Below are positions 1 through 5,787 of a DNA stretch of 6,663 nt, piece by piece (the first letter of the stretch is position 1; each line of letters begins with the position of its first letter). Position numbers and translations under genes: made by a program. The notes beneath the pieces are model-generated. The model did not search any database and had not been told where the DNA came from. It saw only the letters and a program-made list of their open reading frames with translations. Origin of the DNA: DASXBA01 sp046729895 (GTDB taxonomy: Bacteria; Actinomycetota; Thermoleophilia; Solirubrobacterales; Thermoleophilaceae); contig JBKPHP010000109.1 in NCBI GenBank assembly GCA_046729895.1, positions 1-6,663 on the forward strand, in the 5' to 3' direction.

Positions 1-56
1 CCTATCAGGAGTCGCTTGAAGATCCCGGGACCGCCCCCGTCCTGGTAGGGCGTCAT
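1..56 (-). CDS. N-terminus of an unidentified protein, truncated by the left window edge
   Basis: Eighteen codons are visible, reading MTPYQDGGGPGIFKRLLI before the edge. The ATG overlaps the TGA of the upstream M20 peptidase gene as ATGA. A GAGGA Shine-Dalgarno core lies 7 nt upstream, inside the end of that gene, so the start is well supported despite the tiny length. A short polar Gly/Pro stretch followed by a basic FKR patch and hydrophobic residues is what one expects before a first membrane segment. Envelope proteins of the LytR-CpsA-Psr type begin this way and often sit in polysaccharide loci, but that identity is only a guess. It is probably cotranscribed and translationally coupled with the peptidase. 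Confidence 0.6.
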   Translation of the reverse strand, partial: MTPYQDGGGPGIFKRLLI

Positions 57-1165
57 CCGGCGATCCTCAGCCGCTTGCCGTCGCCCCGCAGGCGCTCCGG
101 AAGCCGTTCGACGAACTCAACGAGCGCCCTCCGGTATAGGCCGAGCGACGCGATAGACACCCACTCCTCGGGGCCGTGATGGCCATCGCCGACCGGCCCG
201 AACTCCACCGCGGGGATCCCGGCGTCGATGAAGCAGATCGCATCGGACGCGCCGTGGCGGCCCACCGAGATCCGCTCCTTGCGCGGCGCGACGGCGGAGA
301 CGGCCGCGCCGAGAGCCTGCACGAACGGGTTGGCGCGGTCGACGCTCACCGGCGACCTGTGGAAGACCTTGACCACCTCCGCATCCGGCAGCTCGCGTAT
401 CCCGGCCAGGATCTCCTCGGGCTCCTGCCCCGGCAGGTAACGGATGTCGATGTCGATCGCGCAGGTCTCGGGGACGCGGTTGAGAGCGTCCCCGCCGAGG
501 ATCCTGCCCAGGTTGATCGACGGCCGGTCGAAGAGGTCGGACGACTCGCGCGCGAAGGGCAGCGACTCGATGCCGCGAAAGACATCGATCGCCTTGAGCA
601 CGGCATTGTCGCCGACCCAGGGCGTGGAGCCGTGGGCGGAGCGGCCGCTCACCTGGATGCGCATCGCCAGCACGCCCTTGGCCTCGACACCGATGTGGAG
701 GTCCGTGGGCTCGCCCGTCACCGCGAAGTCGCCCGTGTAGCCGCGCTCTACCAGCTCGTCGGAGGCGCGCTCCTCCTCCTCCTCCGACTCCTCGTCGGAT
801 ACGCAGACGAAGTGCACCCGCACTCGCTCTTGCGCGGCCAGGTCGCGGACCGCGCACATCATCCCGGCCAGGCCGCCCTTCATGTCGTAGGCACCGCGGC
901 CGGAGAGCCGGTCGCCCGCCACGCGCGGGCTGAACTGCTCGGGCCGACCCGGCACTACGTCCAGATGACCGTGCAGCACCACGGTCGGGCCGCTGTTCGC
1001 GCCCACCGTCGCGGCCAGCAGGGGGCGCCCGCTGTGAAGGGTCCCGGTCACCTCCACGTCCCGCGCCTCAAGCCAGCCCTTGATGAAGCCGGCGGCGCTT
1101 TGCATGCCCTCGATGGTGGACGTGTCGTAGGTGATCAGGCGCTCGGTAAGAGCGCGCTCGTCCAT
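53..1165 (-). CDS. M20-family zinc metallopeptidase (ArgE/DapE/carboxypeptidase G2 type)
   Basis: A 370-residue cytosolic-looking protein with no signal peptide, full length for M20. Visible family motifs, in order: HGHLDVVPG at about 65-73 (metal ligand H67 and D69), GRGAYDMKGG at 89-98 (bridging D94), SDEES at 123-127 (general base E125 and metal ligand E126), TGEPTD at 150-155 (E152 ligand), GRSAHGSTPW at 174-183 in the dimerisation domain (H178), and GDGHHGPEEW at 326-335 (H330 ligand). All expected dimetal residues are therefore present. Members hydrolyse N-acyl or peptide bonds (acetylornithine, succinyl-diaminopimelate, dipeptides); the substrate here cannot be told. The ATG start follows GT2 by 46 nt and has no clear Shine-Dalgarno, but the N-terminus fits the family. 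An oddity is a run of five Glu (128-132) just after the catalytic pair, encoded by a TCC repeat on the plus strand. Confidence 0.93.
   Translation of the reverse strand: MDERALTERLITYDTSTIEGMQSAAGFIKGWLEARDVEVTGTLHSGRPLLAATVGANSGPTVVLHGHLDVVPGRPEQFSPRVAGDRLSGRGAYDMKGGLAGMMCAVRDLAAQERVRVHFVCVSDEESEEEEERASDELVERGYTGDFAVTGEPTDLHIGVEAKGVLAMRIQVSGRSAHGSTPWVGDNAVLKAIDVFRGIESLPFARESSDLFDRPSINLGRILGGDALNRVPETCAIDIDIRYLPGQEPEEILAGIRELPDAEVVKVFHRSPVSVDRANPFVQALGAAVSAVAPRKERISVGRHGASDAICFIDAGIPAVEFGPVGDGHHGPEEWVSIASLGLYRRALVEFVERLPERLRGDGKRLRIAG
64..68 (-). promoter_or_regulatory. Ribosome binding site for the left-edge gene
   Basis: GAGGA on the minus strand, with a 7-nt spacer to the ATG at 56-54. 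It lies within the last codons of the M20 peptidase gene, so the downstream gene can be translated both by its own initiation and by coupling through the ATGA overlap. Confidence 0.6.
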
Positions 1166-1211
1166 CGGGGCCAGGGTAACGAACGGCCAGGCTGCCGCGC
1201 CGGGGTAGAGA

Positions 1212-1898
1212 TCAGGGCCGGGTGACGCGGCAGCGAACCAGGGTTCGGATGACGCGAAGGCCGTCGACAGCGGTCAGCTTCTTGCCCTCCTCGTCGCTGC
1301 GGGCCCGGTAGCTGACCGGGACCTCGAAGATGCGCTCTCCCCGCTGGAGCAGGCGCGCCGCCATCTCCGGCTCGATCCCGAAACCGGGTTCCTTCAGGGG
1401 CAGGTCGCGTAGGACCTCCGTTCTGATCGCTTTGTGGCAGGTCATGAGGTCGCGCAGGTAGACGTTGAAGAGGACGTTGGCCGCCAAAGTGACGAGCTTG
1501 TTGCCGACCACGTACAGGAACGAGTGGCTCGTGTAGCCGTCGAATGCCCGGACGCCGAAGACCGCGTTTGCGCGCCCATCCTGGAGTGGCTGGAGCAGCT
1601 GGGCGATGTCGGCGGGGTCGTACTCGAGGTCGGCGTCGAAGATCGTCGTGAACTCGCCTCGTGCGTCGGCCAGCCCGGTGCGCACCGCTGCGCCCTTGCC
1701 GCGGTTGCGGTCGTGCAGGAGCAGCCGGACCCGCTCCGGCCAGGGCTTTGCCTGAAGCAGCTCGCGGGTACCGTCGGTGGAGCCGTCGTCGACGACGACC
1801 AGCTCGAGCTCCATGCCGACGTCGACCGCCAGCACCTCGGCAATGGCCCGCTCCACCGTGGCGGCCTCGTTGTAGACGGGCATCAGGACTGAGAGCAT
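1212..1898 (-). CDS. Family 2 glycosyltransferase, DPM1/polyprenyl-phosphate sugar synthase-like (intact copy)
   Basis: A 228-residue soluble GT-A enzyme. The N-terminus MLSVLMPVYNEAATVERAI is the classic GT2 nucleotide-binding start, followed by VVVDDGSTDGT at 35-44, NRGKGAA at 65-71, and the metal-binding DAD at 88-90 within IFDADLEYDP. The region DLMTCHKAIRTEVL (150-163) and GFGIEPEMAARLL (172-184) match dolichyl/polyprenyl-phosphate mannose synthase-like enzymes, which move a sugar from a nucleotide donor to a lipid phosphate carrier. There are no C-terminal membrane helices, so it would act at the inner membrane face as a peripheral enzyme. Its ATG lies inside the 3' end of tag (16-bp overlap) and lacks a Shine-Dalgarno, so translation is probably coupled to tag. 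A broken paralogue lies at 4658-5328. Exact donor and acceptor are unknown. Confidence 0.92.
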   Translation of the reverse strand: MLSVLMPVYNEAATVERAIAEVLAVDVGMELELVVVDDGSTDGTRELLQAKPWPERVRLLLHDRNRGKGAAVRTGLADARGEFTTIFDADLEYDPADIAQLLQPLQDGRANAVFGVRAFDGYTSHSFLYVVGNKLVTLAANVLFNVYLRDLMTCHKAIRTEVLRDLPLKEPGFGIEPEMAARLLQRGERIFEVPVSYRARSDEEGKKLTAVDGLRVIRTLVRCRVTRP

Positions 1899-1913
1899 CG
1901 CGGCAGGATACGG
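1212..1913 (-). repeat. Duplicated GT2 unit, intact member
   Basis: This is the intact partner of 4658-5346. Similarity covers the whole GT2 coding region and continues past the start codon into the 14-nt block gcggcaggatacgg (plus strand, 1900-1913). Here that block encodes the Arg-Ile-Leu-Pro near the C-terminus of Tag. Beyond 1913 I see no convincing similarity. Confidence 0.75.
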
Positions 1914-2512
1914 TCAAGCGCCGCTCGGCGCTCTTTCTCCACCTCACGCCTGACGAAGCAGCCCGCGAGATGGTCGTCGACCAGCCCGCAGGCCTGCATC
2001 GTCGCGTAGGCGGTCGTGGGACCCACGAATCGGAAACCCCGGCGCTTCAGCTCCTTTGCCAGGGCAGTCGACTCCGGCGTGGCCGCCGGCAGCTCTCCCA
2101 GGGCTCGGGGCGCCCGCCGCCGGCGGTCGGGCGCGAAGGACCACACGAGCCGAGAGAGGCTGCGGTCCATTCGCGCGGCGGCCCTGGCGTTCGCGAGCGC
2201 GGCCTCGATCTTGGCCCGGTTGCGGACGCTGCGGGCATCGGACAGCAGCCGGTTCACGTCCCGGTCCCCGAAGCGGGCCACAGCCTCGATATCGAAGCCG
2301 GCGAAGGCGGCCCTGAAACTCTCCCGCTTGCGCAGTATGGTCAGCCAGGAGAGGCCCGACTGGAACGCCTCGAGGGTGAGCCGCTCGTAGATCCCGTCGT
2401 CGTCGGTCACGGGCCGTCCCCATTCCTCGTCGTGGTAGCGGACGTACTCCGGCGCCGAAACGCCCCAGGCGCAGCGGCGCCGGCCGTCGGGGCCTCGCGC
2501 CAGGTCGCTCAA
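1883..2512 (-). CDS. tag: DNA-3-methyladenine glycosylase I
   Basis: A 209-residue protein that removes 3-methyladenine from alkylated DNA, starting base-excision repair. The zinc-binding residues of the Tag family are visible: C14 in RRCAWG, H27 in YVRYHDEEWG, and H181 and C185 in DDHLAGC. The base-recognition segment LEAFQSGLSW (47-56) carries the conserved Glu48 and Trp56, followed by TILRKRESFR. Length is normal; the tail (186-209) is basic. The start is TTG at 2512, chosen because GAGAGG lies 7 nt upstream and no nearby alternative has such support. It sits 41 nt after the GT4 gene and overlaps the GT2 gene by 16 bp, so a repair enzyme is transcribed within a glycan locus. There is no sign of an Ada-type or other alkylation-response partner in the window. 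Confidence 0.95.
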   Translation of the reverse strand: MSDLARGPDGRRRCAWGVSAPEYVRYHDEEWGRPVTDDDGIYERLTLEAFQSGLSWLTILRKRESFRAAFAGFDIEAVARFGDRDVNRLLSDARSVRNRAKIEAALANARAAARMDRSLSRLVWSFAPDRRRRAPRALGELPAATPESTALAKELKRRGFRFVGPTTAYATMQACGLVDDHLAGCFVRREVEKERRAALDRILPRCSQS

Positions 2513-2519
2513 CCGGAGA

Positions 2520-2525
2520 CCTCTC
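2520..2525 (-). promoter_or_regulatory. Ribosome binding site supporting the TTG start of tag
   Basis: GAGAGG on the minus strand with a 7-nt spacer to the TTG at 2512-2510. It is located in the 41-nt gap after the GT4 stop codon and is the reason the unusual TTG start is preferred. Confidence 0.6.
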
Positions 2526-2553
2526 GTCCCAGCTCGGGGACAGGCGGACCCGG

Positions 2554-3741
2554 CTACCGGCCCCGTGAGCGCAGCGGCGACGCGCCGAACGGCGCCCGCG
2601 CGAACCGAACCCGGCGCGGCGCGCGCCCGCGCAGCTCGGGGGAGTCCTCAGTGGCGTCGAGCGCCGCATCGATCTCGCGCGGCAGCTTGCGGCGGAATAC
2701 CTGGGAGTCGAAGCGGCACGCGTTGGCCACGCACGCGGCGGGATCGATCGCCTCCGGGGCGAAGGACCGGACCGCCTCGGCCAGCTCGTCTGGCCCGCCC
2801 GTCCAGAAGCAGCCCGTGACGCCGTCCACGATCGTCTCGAGCGCGCCGCCGGCAAAAGCGGCAATGACCGGGCGGCCGGCGGCCTGAGCCTCGACCGCGG
2901 CGATACCGAACTCTTCCATGGCGGTCACCACGAGCGCCTGGCACGTCGCCAGGAGGCGCGTGGCTTCTGCATCCGACACTCGGCTGGCGAAACGCACGTT
3001 GGGCCCTGCTATACGCCGGAGGCGGCGGCGATCCGGCCCATCACCCGCAACGACGAGGGGCAGGCCGAGCTTGGTGAACGCCCGCACCGCCGTGTCGATC
3101 CGCTTGTGCGACACGAGCTCCGACAGCACCAGGTAGTGCGACCCCGGATCGGCTGGAGCGAAGCGTGAGATCTCGACCGGCGGGTAGACGACGCGGGAGT
3201 CGCGTCCGAAGTAGCTGCTGATACGGGCCTGGGTCGTGCGGGAATTCGTGATGTAGCGGTCAACTCGCTGGGCAGCTATCCAGTCCCACTCCCGCCAGCG
3301 CCTGAGGAAACTGCGCAGGGCAGCCCGCGTGAGCGGGTCGGCGCGCTCGGCGAGCGTGCGGTGCCGCTCGTTCCAGGCGTAGCGAAATGGATTGTGGCAG
3401 TAGCAGACATGCACCGTCCGCTCCTCGCAGATCACTGCGTGCGCCCAGGCACTCGAGCTGGAGACGACGAGGTCGTAGCCGGCGAGGTCGAACGACTCGA
3501 TCGCCGCCGGGTAGAGCGGCAAGAGGGCTCGGAAGTTACGCGCCGTGGGGCGCAGCCGCTGCAGGAAAGACGTCTTGATGTTGCGGTGCGCGAAGAGGCC
3601 CTCCGTGCCCTTCTCGTCGTAGATCGGGGTGAAGATGTCGGCGTCCGGCCAGAGGTCGCACATGGCAAGGAACACCCGCTCGGCGCCGCGCACGCCCACG
3701 AGGAAGTCATGTACCAGCGCGACCCGGCTACGATCCCTCAC
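2554..3741 (-). CDS. Family 4 glycosyltransferase, WbaZ/mannosyltransferase-like
   Basis: A 395-residue GT-B enzyme. The N-terminal domain opens with VALVHDFLVGVRGAERVF (residues 7-24). The segments DADIFTPIYD, YDLVVSSSSAWAHAV and VHVCYCHNPFRYAWNE are typical of WbaZ-like retaining mannosyltransferases of O-antigen synthesis. The C-terminal domain shows LSELVSHKRID (donor loop), VVAGDGPD and the EX7E signature, E276 to E284 in MEEFGIAAVEAQAAGRPVIA. It probably adds a hexose from a nucleotide sugar to a lipid-linked glycan on the cytoplasmic face. The last 30 or so residues are Arg-rich and unconserved in look. An in-frame GTG at 3762 would add seven residues. The GTG at 3741 is preferred because AAGGAG stands 5 nt before it, while 3762 has only a crowded GAGGA. 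It follows the broken WbbL-like gene by 25 nt and precedes tag by 41 nt. The sugar specificity is inferred from family resemblance only. Confidence 0.92.
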   Translation of the reverse strand: MRDRSRVALVHDFLVGVRGAERVFLAMCDLWPDADIFTPIYDEKGTEGLFAHRNIKTSFLQRLRPTARNFRALLPLYPAAIESFDLAGYDLVVSSSSAWAHAVICEERTVHVCYCHNPFRYAWNERHRTLAERADPLTRAALRSFLRRWREWDWIAAQRVDRYITNSRTTQARISSYFGRDSRVVYPPVEISRFAPADPGSHYLVLSELVSHKRIDTAVRAFTKLGLPLVVAGDGPDRRRLRRIAGPNVRFASRVSDAEATRLLATCQALVVTAMEEFGIAAVEAQAAGRPVIAAFAGGALETIVDGVTGCFWTGGPDELAEAVRSFAPEAIDPAACVANACRFDSQVFRRKLPREIDAALDATEDSPELRGRAPRRVRFARAPFGASPLRSRGR

Positions 3742-3746
3742 CGTCG

Positions 3747-3752
3747 CTCCTT
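3747..3752 (-). promoter_or_regulatory. Ribosome binding site that decides the GT4 start
   Basis: A strong AAGGAG on the minus strand, 5 nt before the GTG at 3741-3739. If translation began at the longer in-frame GTG (3762), this site would be coding sequence, so it argues for the 395-residue form. Confidence 0.65.
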
Positions 3753-3766
3753 GGGGCCCCACGTCC

Positions 3767-4656
3767 TCAGTCTATGCGGCGCGCCGACAGGCTCGCCCTC
3801 CGCAACCCGGCCAGGCGCGCGTTCGGCGGTGGCGTCGCGGCCAGCAGCATCCGCGCGGCCGCCCGCGAGGCAAAGGTGAGGCCCTCCGCCAGATCGTGGA
3901 GCAACAGGCCTCGGGGCCCCCGGCGAGCGCGGACTATCTCGCGCCGCCGGGCGGCGAGCAGATGGTAGGGCTCGCCCCCGAATGCTGGCCGGGTCGAGTG
4001 CGCGCCGGCGTGACGGAGGCGCACGTCGGGATGGAGCTCGGTTGGAATCCCCTCCGATCGAGCACGCAGGCAAAGGTCCATGTTTTCGTAGACGACGAAC
4101 TGGCCGGGATCGAAGGGTCCCAACCGCAGCAGGAGGTCCGTCCGCGCCGCCAGGCAGTCCGCGACAGCCCAGCCAACCCGGCGGGGGCCTCGGAGCGCCA
4201 GGGATCGGCCCGCAGGCGAAGCGGCCGTGGCAGCAGGCTCGGGTGGACTACGGGCGGTAGCAGCGCGTCAGCACCACCCGGCGGGGTGTGCGCTGCGCTG
4301 CATGCTGCCGTCCACGTTGAGCAACCGCGGCGCCAGGATCGCCGCCCGTGAGCCGGCCCGATCGGTCAGCGCTTGGAGGTTGGAGTCGAGGAGCATGACG
4401 TCCGGATTCAGGAGCACCGTCACGTCAGCGGTCGCGCGCGACATCCCGGCGTTGCAGGCGGCCCCGAATCCCGGGTTCTGATCCAGCGGCACAAGCTCCG
4501 CCGTTCCTTCCACACGGCGAGCGTGTCATCGCCGGAAGCGGTGTCGACAAGGATCAGCTGGGGAGGCGGATCGAGGTGGCGGTCGACCGAGTCCAGTAGG
4601 TTCGTGAGCTCTACGGCGGAGTCATGAGCTACGACTACGACGCTGAAGGGGCACAA
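3767..4656 (-). pseudogene. WbbL-like family 2 glycosyltransferase, frame-broken
   Basis: Pieces of one GT2 gene lie end to end in different frames. From a TTG at 4656, directly after the TGA of the previous gene, one frame reads CPFSVVVVAHDSAVEL and LILVDTASGDDT. After about 4514 the next frame reads LDQNPGFGAACNAGMSRA, VLLNPDV and LNVDGSMQRSAHP, then hits a TGA at 4270-4268. Between about 4281 and 4190 the sensible reading lies in a third frame (HPSLLPRPLRLRADPWRSEAP). It then returns to RRVGWAVADCLAARTDLL, PFDPGQFVVYENMDLCLRAR and an intact C-terminus ending at 3767. Joined, these give a normal enzyme of about 295 residues resembling rhamnosyltransferases of the WbbL group, which extend lipid-linked glycans. 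The first break looks like loss of one G from a GTGGTG. ENMD replaces the commoner ED.D at the acceptor-side motif. Recent pseudogene and base-calling error are both possible; the gene identity is firmer than its broken state. Confidence 0.8.
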
Positions 4657-4657
4657 C

Positions 4658-5328
4658 TCAGCCGGGCGTAAGGCGGGAGCGCAGCAGCATCCTGAGCACC
4701 TGCAAGCCGTCGGCGGCGGTGAGCTGCTTACCCTCGTCGTCGCTTGGGCCCGGTAGTGCACCGGCACCTCGAAGATCCGATCTACCCACTGAAGCAGCTG
4801 CGCCGCGATCTCGGCTCGATGCCGGACCGACGCCCCCTCGGACGGAGGCTGCGGAAGACCTCCGTCCGGATCGCCCTGTGGCAGGTCACCGGATCCCGCA
4901 GGTAGATGTCGAACAGGACGTGGCGGCAAGCGTGACGCCCTTGCTGGCCAGCACGTAGAGCTTCGGGTGGCTCGTGTTGCTGCCGAAGGCATCGACCCCG
5001 AAGACCCGTGGCGCGGCCGTCGACCAAGGGCTCGAGCGGGGCGAGTTCGCTGGACTCGTGCTCGAGGTCGGAGTCGAAGATCGTGGCGAACTCGCTCCGG
5101 GCATCGCTTGGAGCCGTCCGCGCGGCGGCTCCCTTCCCGCGGTTCTCTTCGTGCCCCGGCGGTGCGACCCGGTCGGGCCACGGAATGGCCTCCTGGAGCT
5201 CTCGGGTCCCGTGCTGCGGTCGACGACGATCAGCTCGAAGTCCATGCCCAGCTCCGACGCGAGGACCTCGGAGATCGCCCGCTCCACGGTGGCGGCCTGT
5301 TGTAGACCGGCATCAATACCGAAAGCAC
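4658..5328 (-). pseudogene. Broken second copy of the DPM1-like GT2 glycosyltransferase
   Basis: This aligns base for base with the intact GT2 gene at 1212-1898 over its whole length and is 16 nt shorter. GTG start at 5328 (LSVLMPVYN), TGA at 4660-4658 (SRLTPG). Protein pieces in successive frames match the intact copy: AATVERAISEVLASELGM, NRGKGAA and ATIFDSDLE, VFGVDAFGSNTSHPKLYV, VLFDIYLRDPVTCHRAI, EIAAQLLQWVDRIFEVPV, and DDEGKQLTAADGLQVL. Frame-changing losses relative to the intact copy fall near 5297 (1 nt), 5210-5222 (7 nt, removing the DGSTDG loop), 5004-5012 (2 nt), 4921 (1 nt), 4812 (1 nt) and 4746 (1 nt); an in-frame 3-nt loss lies near 5035. As written it cannot give a working enzyme. 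Differences between the copies are many and mostly silent or conservative, so the duplication is old but the frame loss appears recent or artefactual. Confidence 0.85.
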
Positions 5329-5346
5329 CGGGGCGGCAGGATACGG
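4658..5346 (-). repeat. Duplicated GT2 unit, degenerate member
   Basis: This is the degenerate partner of 1212-1913 in the same orientation, about 3.4 kb away. It includes the exact 14-nt block gcggcaggatacgg at 5333-5346, upstream of the GTG start, where no tag gene is present. The distance from the block to the start codon is 3 nt longer than in the intact copy. Confidence 0.75.
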
Positions 5347-5391
5347 AGCCGACGGCCCGCGGCGGCCGCGTCTTCCCTAAATTCGAGGGCG

Positions 5392-5787
5392 ATGGCTGCC
5401 CGAGCGTTGCTCGCCACGACCGCCGTGCTGGTGCTTGCCTGGGTCGGAGTCCTGCTGCGCGACTTCGAGATCGGAACTGCGGCGTCGCTGCGGGCCTTCT
5501 ACGGGCCCAAGCCGAGCCGGCTCCAGCCCCAGCGCGATCTGAAGCGTTTGAAGGACGCGGAGCTGCTGAATCCCGACTCCTACTGGAAGCTGTCTCGCGC
5601 GAACTACTACCTGCGCATAGGTCGCCCACGCAGCGCCGCTCGGGTAGCCGAGACCGTGGTCCGGGAGGAGCCCGACAACATCACGGCCTGGGGGGTCCTC
5701 GGCCAGGCGACGAAACGAACGGACCGCCGCCGGTCGGCGAGGGCCGCGGCCGAGATCAGGCGCCTAAACCCTCTCAGCTTCCGCTAA
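5392..5787 (+). CDS. Small membrane-anchored TPR-like protein of unknown function
   Basis: A 131-residue protein and the only plus-strand gene in the window. Residues 4-22 (RALLATTAVLVLAWVGVLL) form one hydrophobic segment, either a membrane anchor or an uncleaved signal. From about residue 56 the protein is helical with a tetratricopeptide-like pattern: LLNPDSYWKLSRANYYLRIG, then RSAARVAETVVREEPDNITAW, then SARAAAEIRRLNPLSFR at the C-terminus. That is roughly two helix pairs, suggesting a protein-binding scaffold facing the outside. Codon use is strongly G/C-ending, supporting a real gene. The Shine-Dalgarno is poor (GAGGG only 2 nt before the ATG). It diverges from the broken GT2 copy across 63 nt and converges on the O-antigen ligase gene with a 14-bp overlap. 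TPR segments often accompany O-antigen-ligase proteins in related bacteria, so a link is plausible but inferred. Confidence 0.72.
   Translation: MAARALLATTAVLVLAWVGVLLRDFEIGTAASLRAFYGPKPSRLQPQRDLKRLKDAELLNPDSYWKLSRANYYLRIGRPRSAARVAETVVREEPDNITAWGVLGQATKRTDRRRSARAAAEIRRLNPLSFR

Noticed and set aside
176..1225. Long plus-strand open frame of 349 codons opposite the M20 gene
   Set aside because: It is a shadow of the M20 peptidase gene, which has every catalytic motif; the plus-strand reading is His/Arg/Ala-rich without recognisable motifs.
1661..2887. Long plus-strand open frame of 408 codons spanning tag and parts of two glycosyltransferases
   Set aside because: It crosses three minus-strand genes with clear family motifs and encodes low-complexity Arg/Pro/Ala sequence; high GC content makes such shadows common.
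3739..3762. Longer GT4 start at GTG 3762
   Set aside because: The AAGGAG with 5-nt spacing points to GTG 3741, and the extra seven residues precede the conserved N-terminus; the longer form is not excluded.
4658..5328. Programmed frameshifting as an explanation for the broken GT2 copy
   Set aside because: There are six separate frame changes without slippery heptamers or shared context, and each coincides with bases missing relative to the intact copy.
5329..5391. Divergent promoter, with TAAATT at 5378-5383 as a possible -10 element
   Set aside because: This 63-nt gap is where a promoter would be expected, but I see no matching -35 at proper spacing and the AT-rich patch is too short to support a call.
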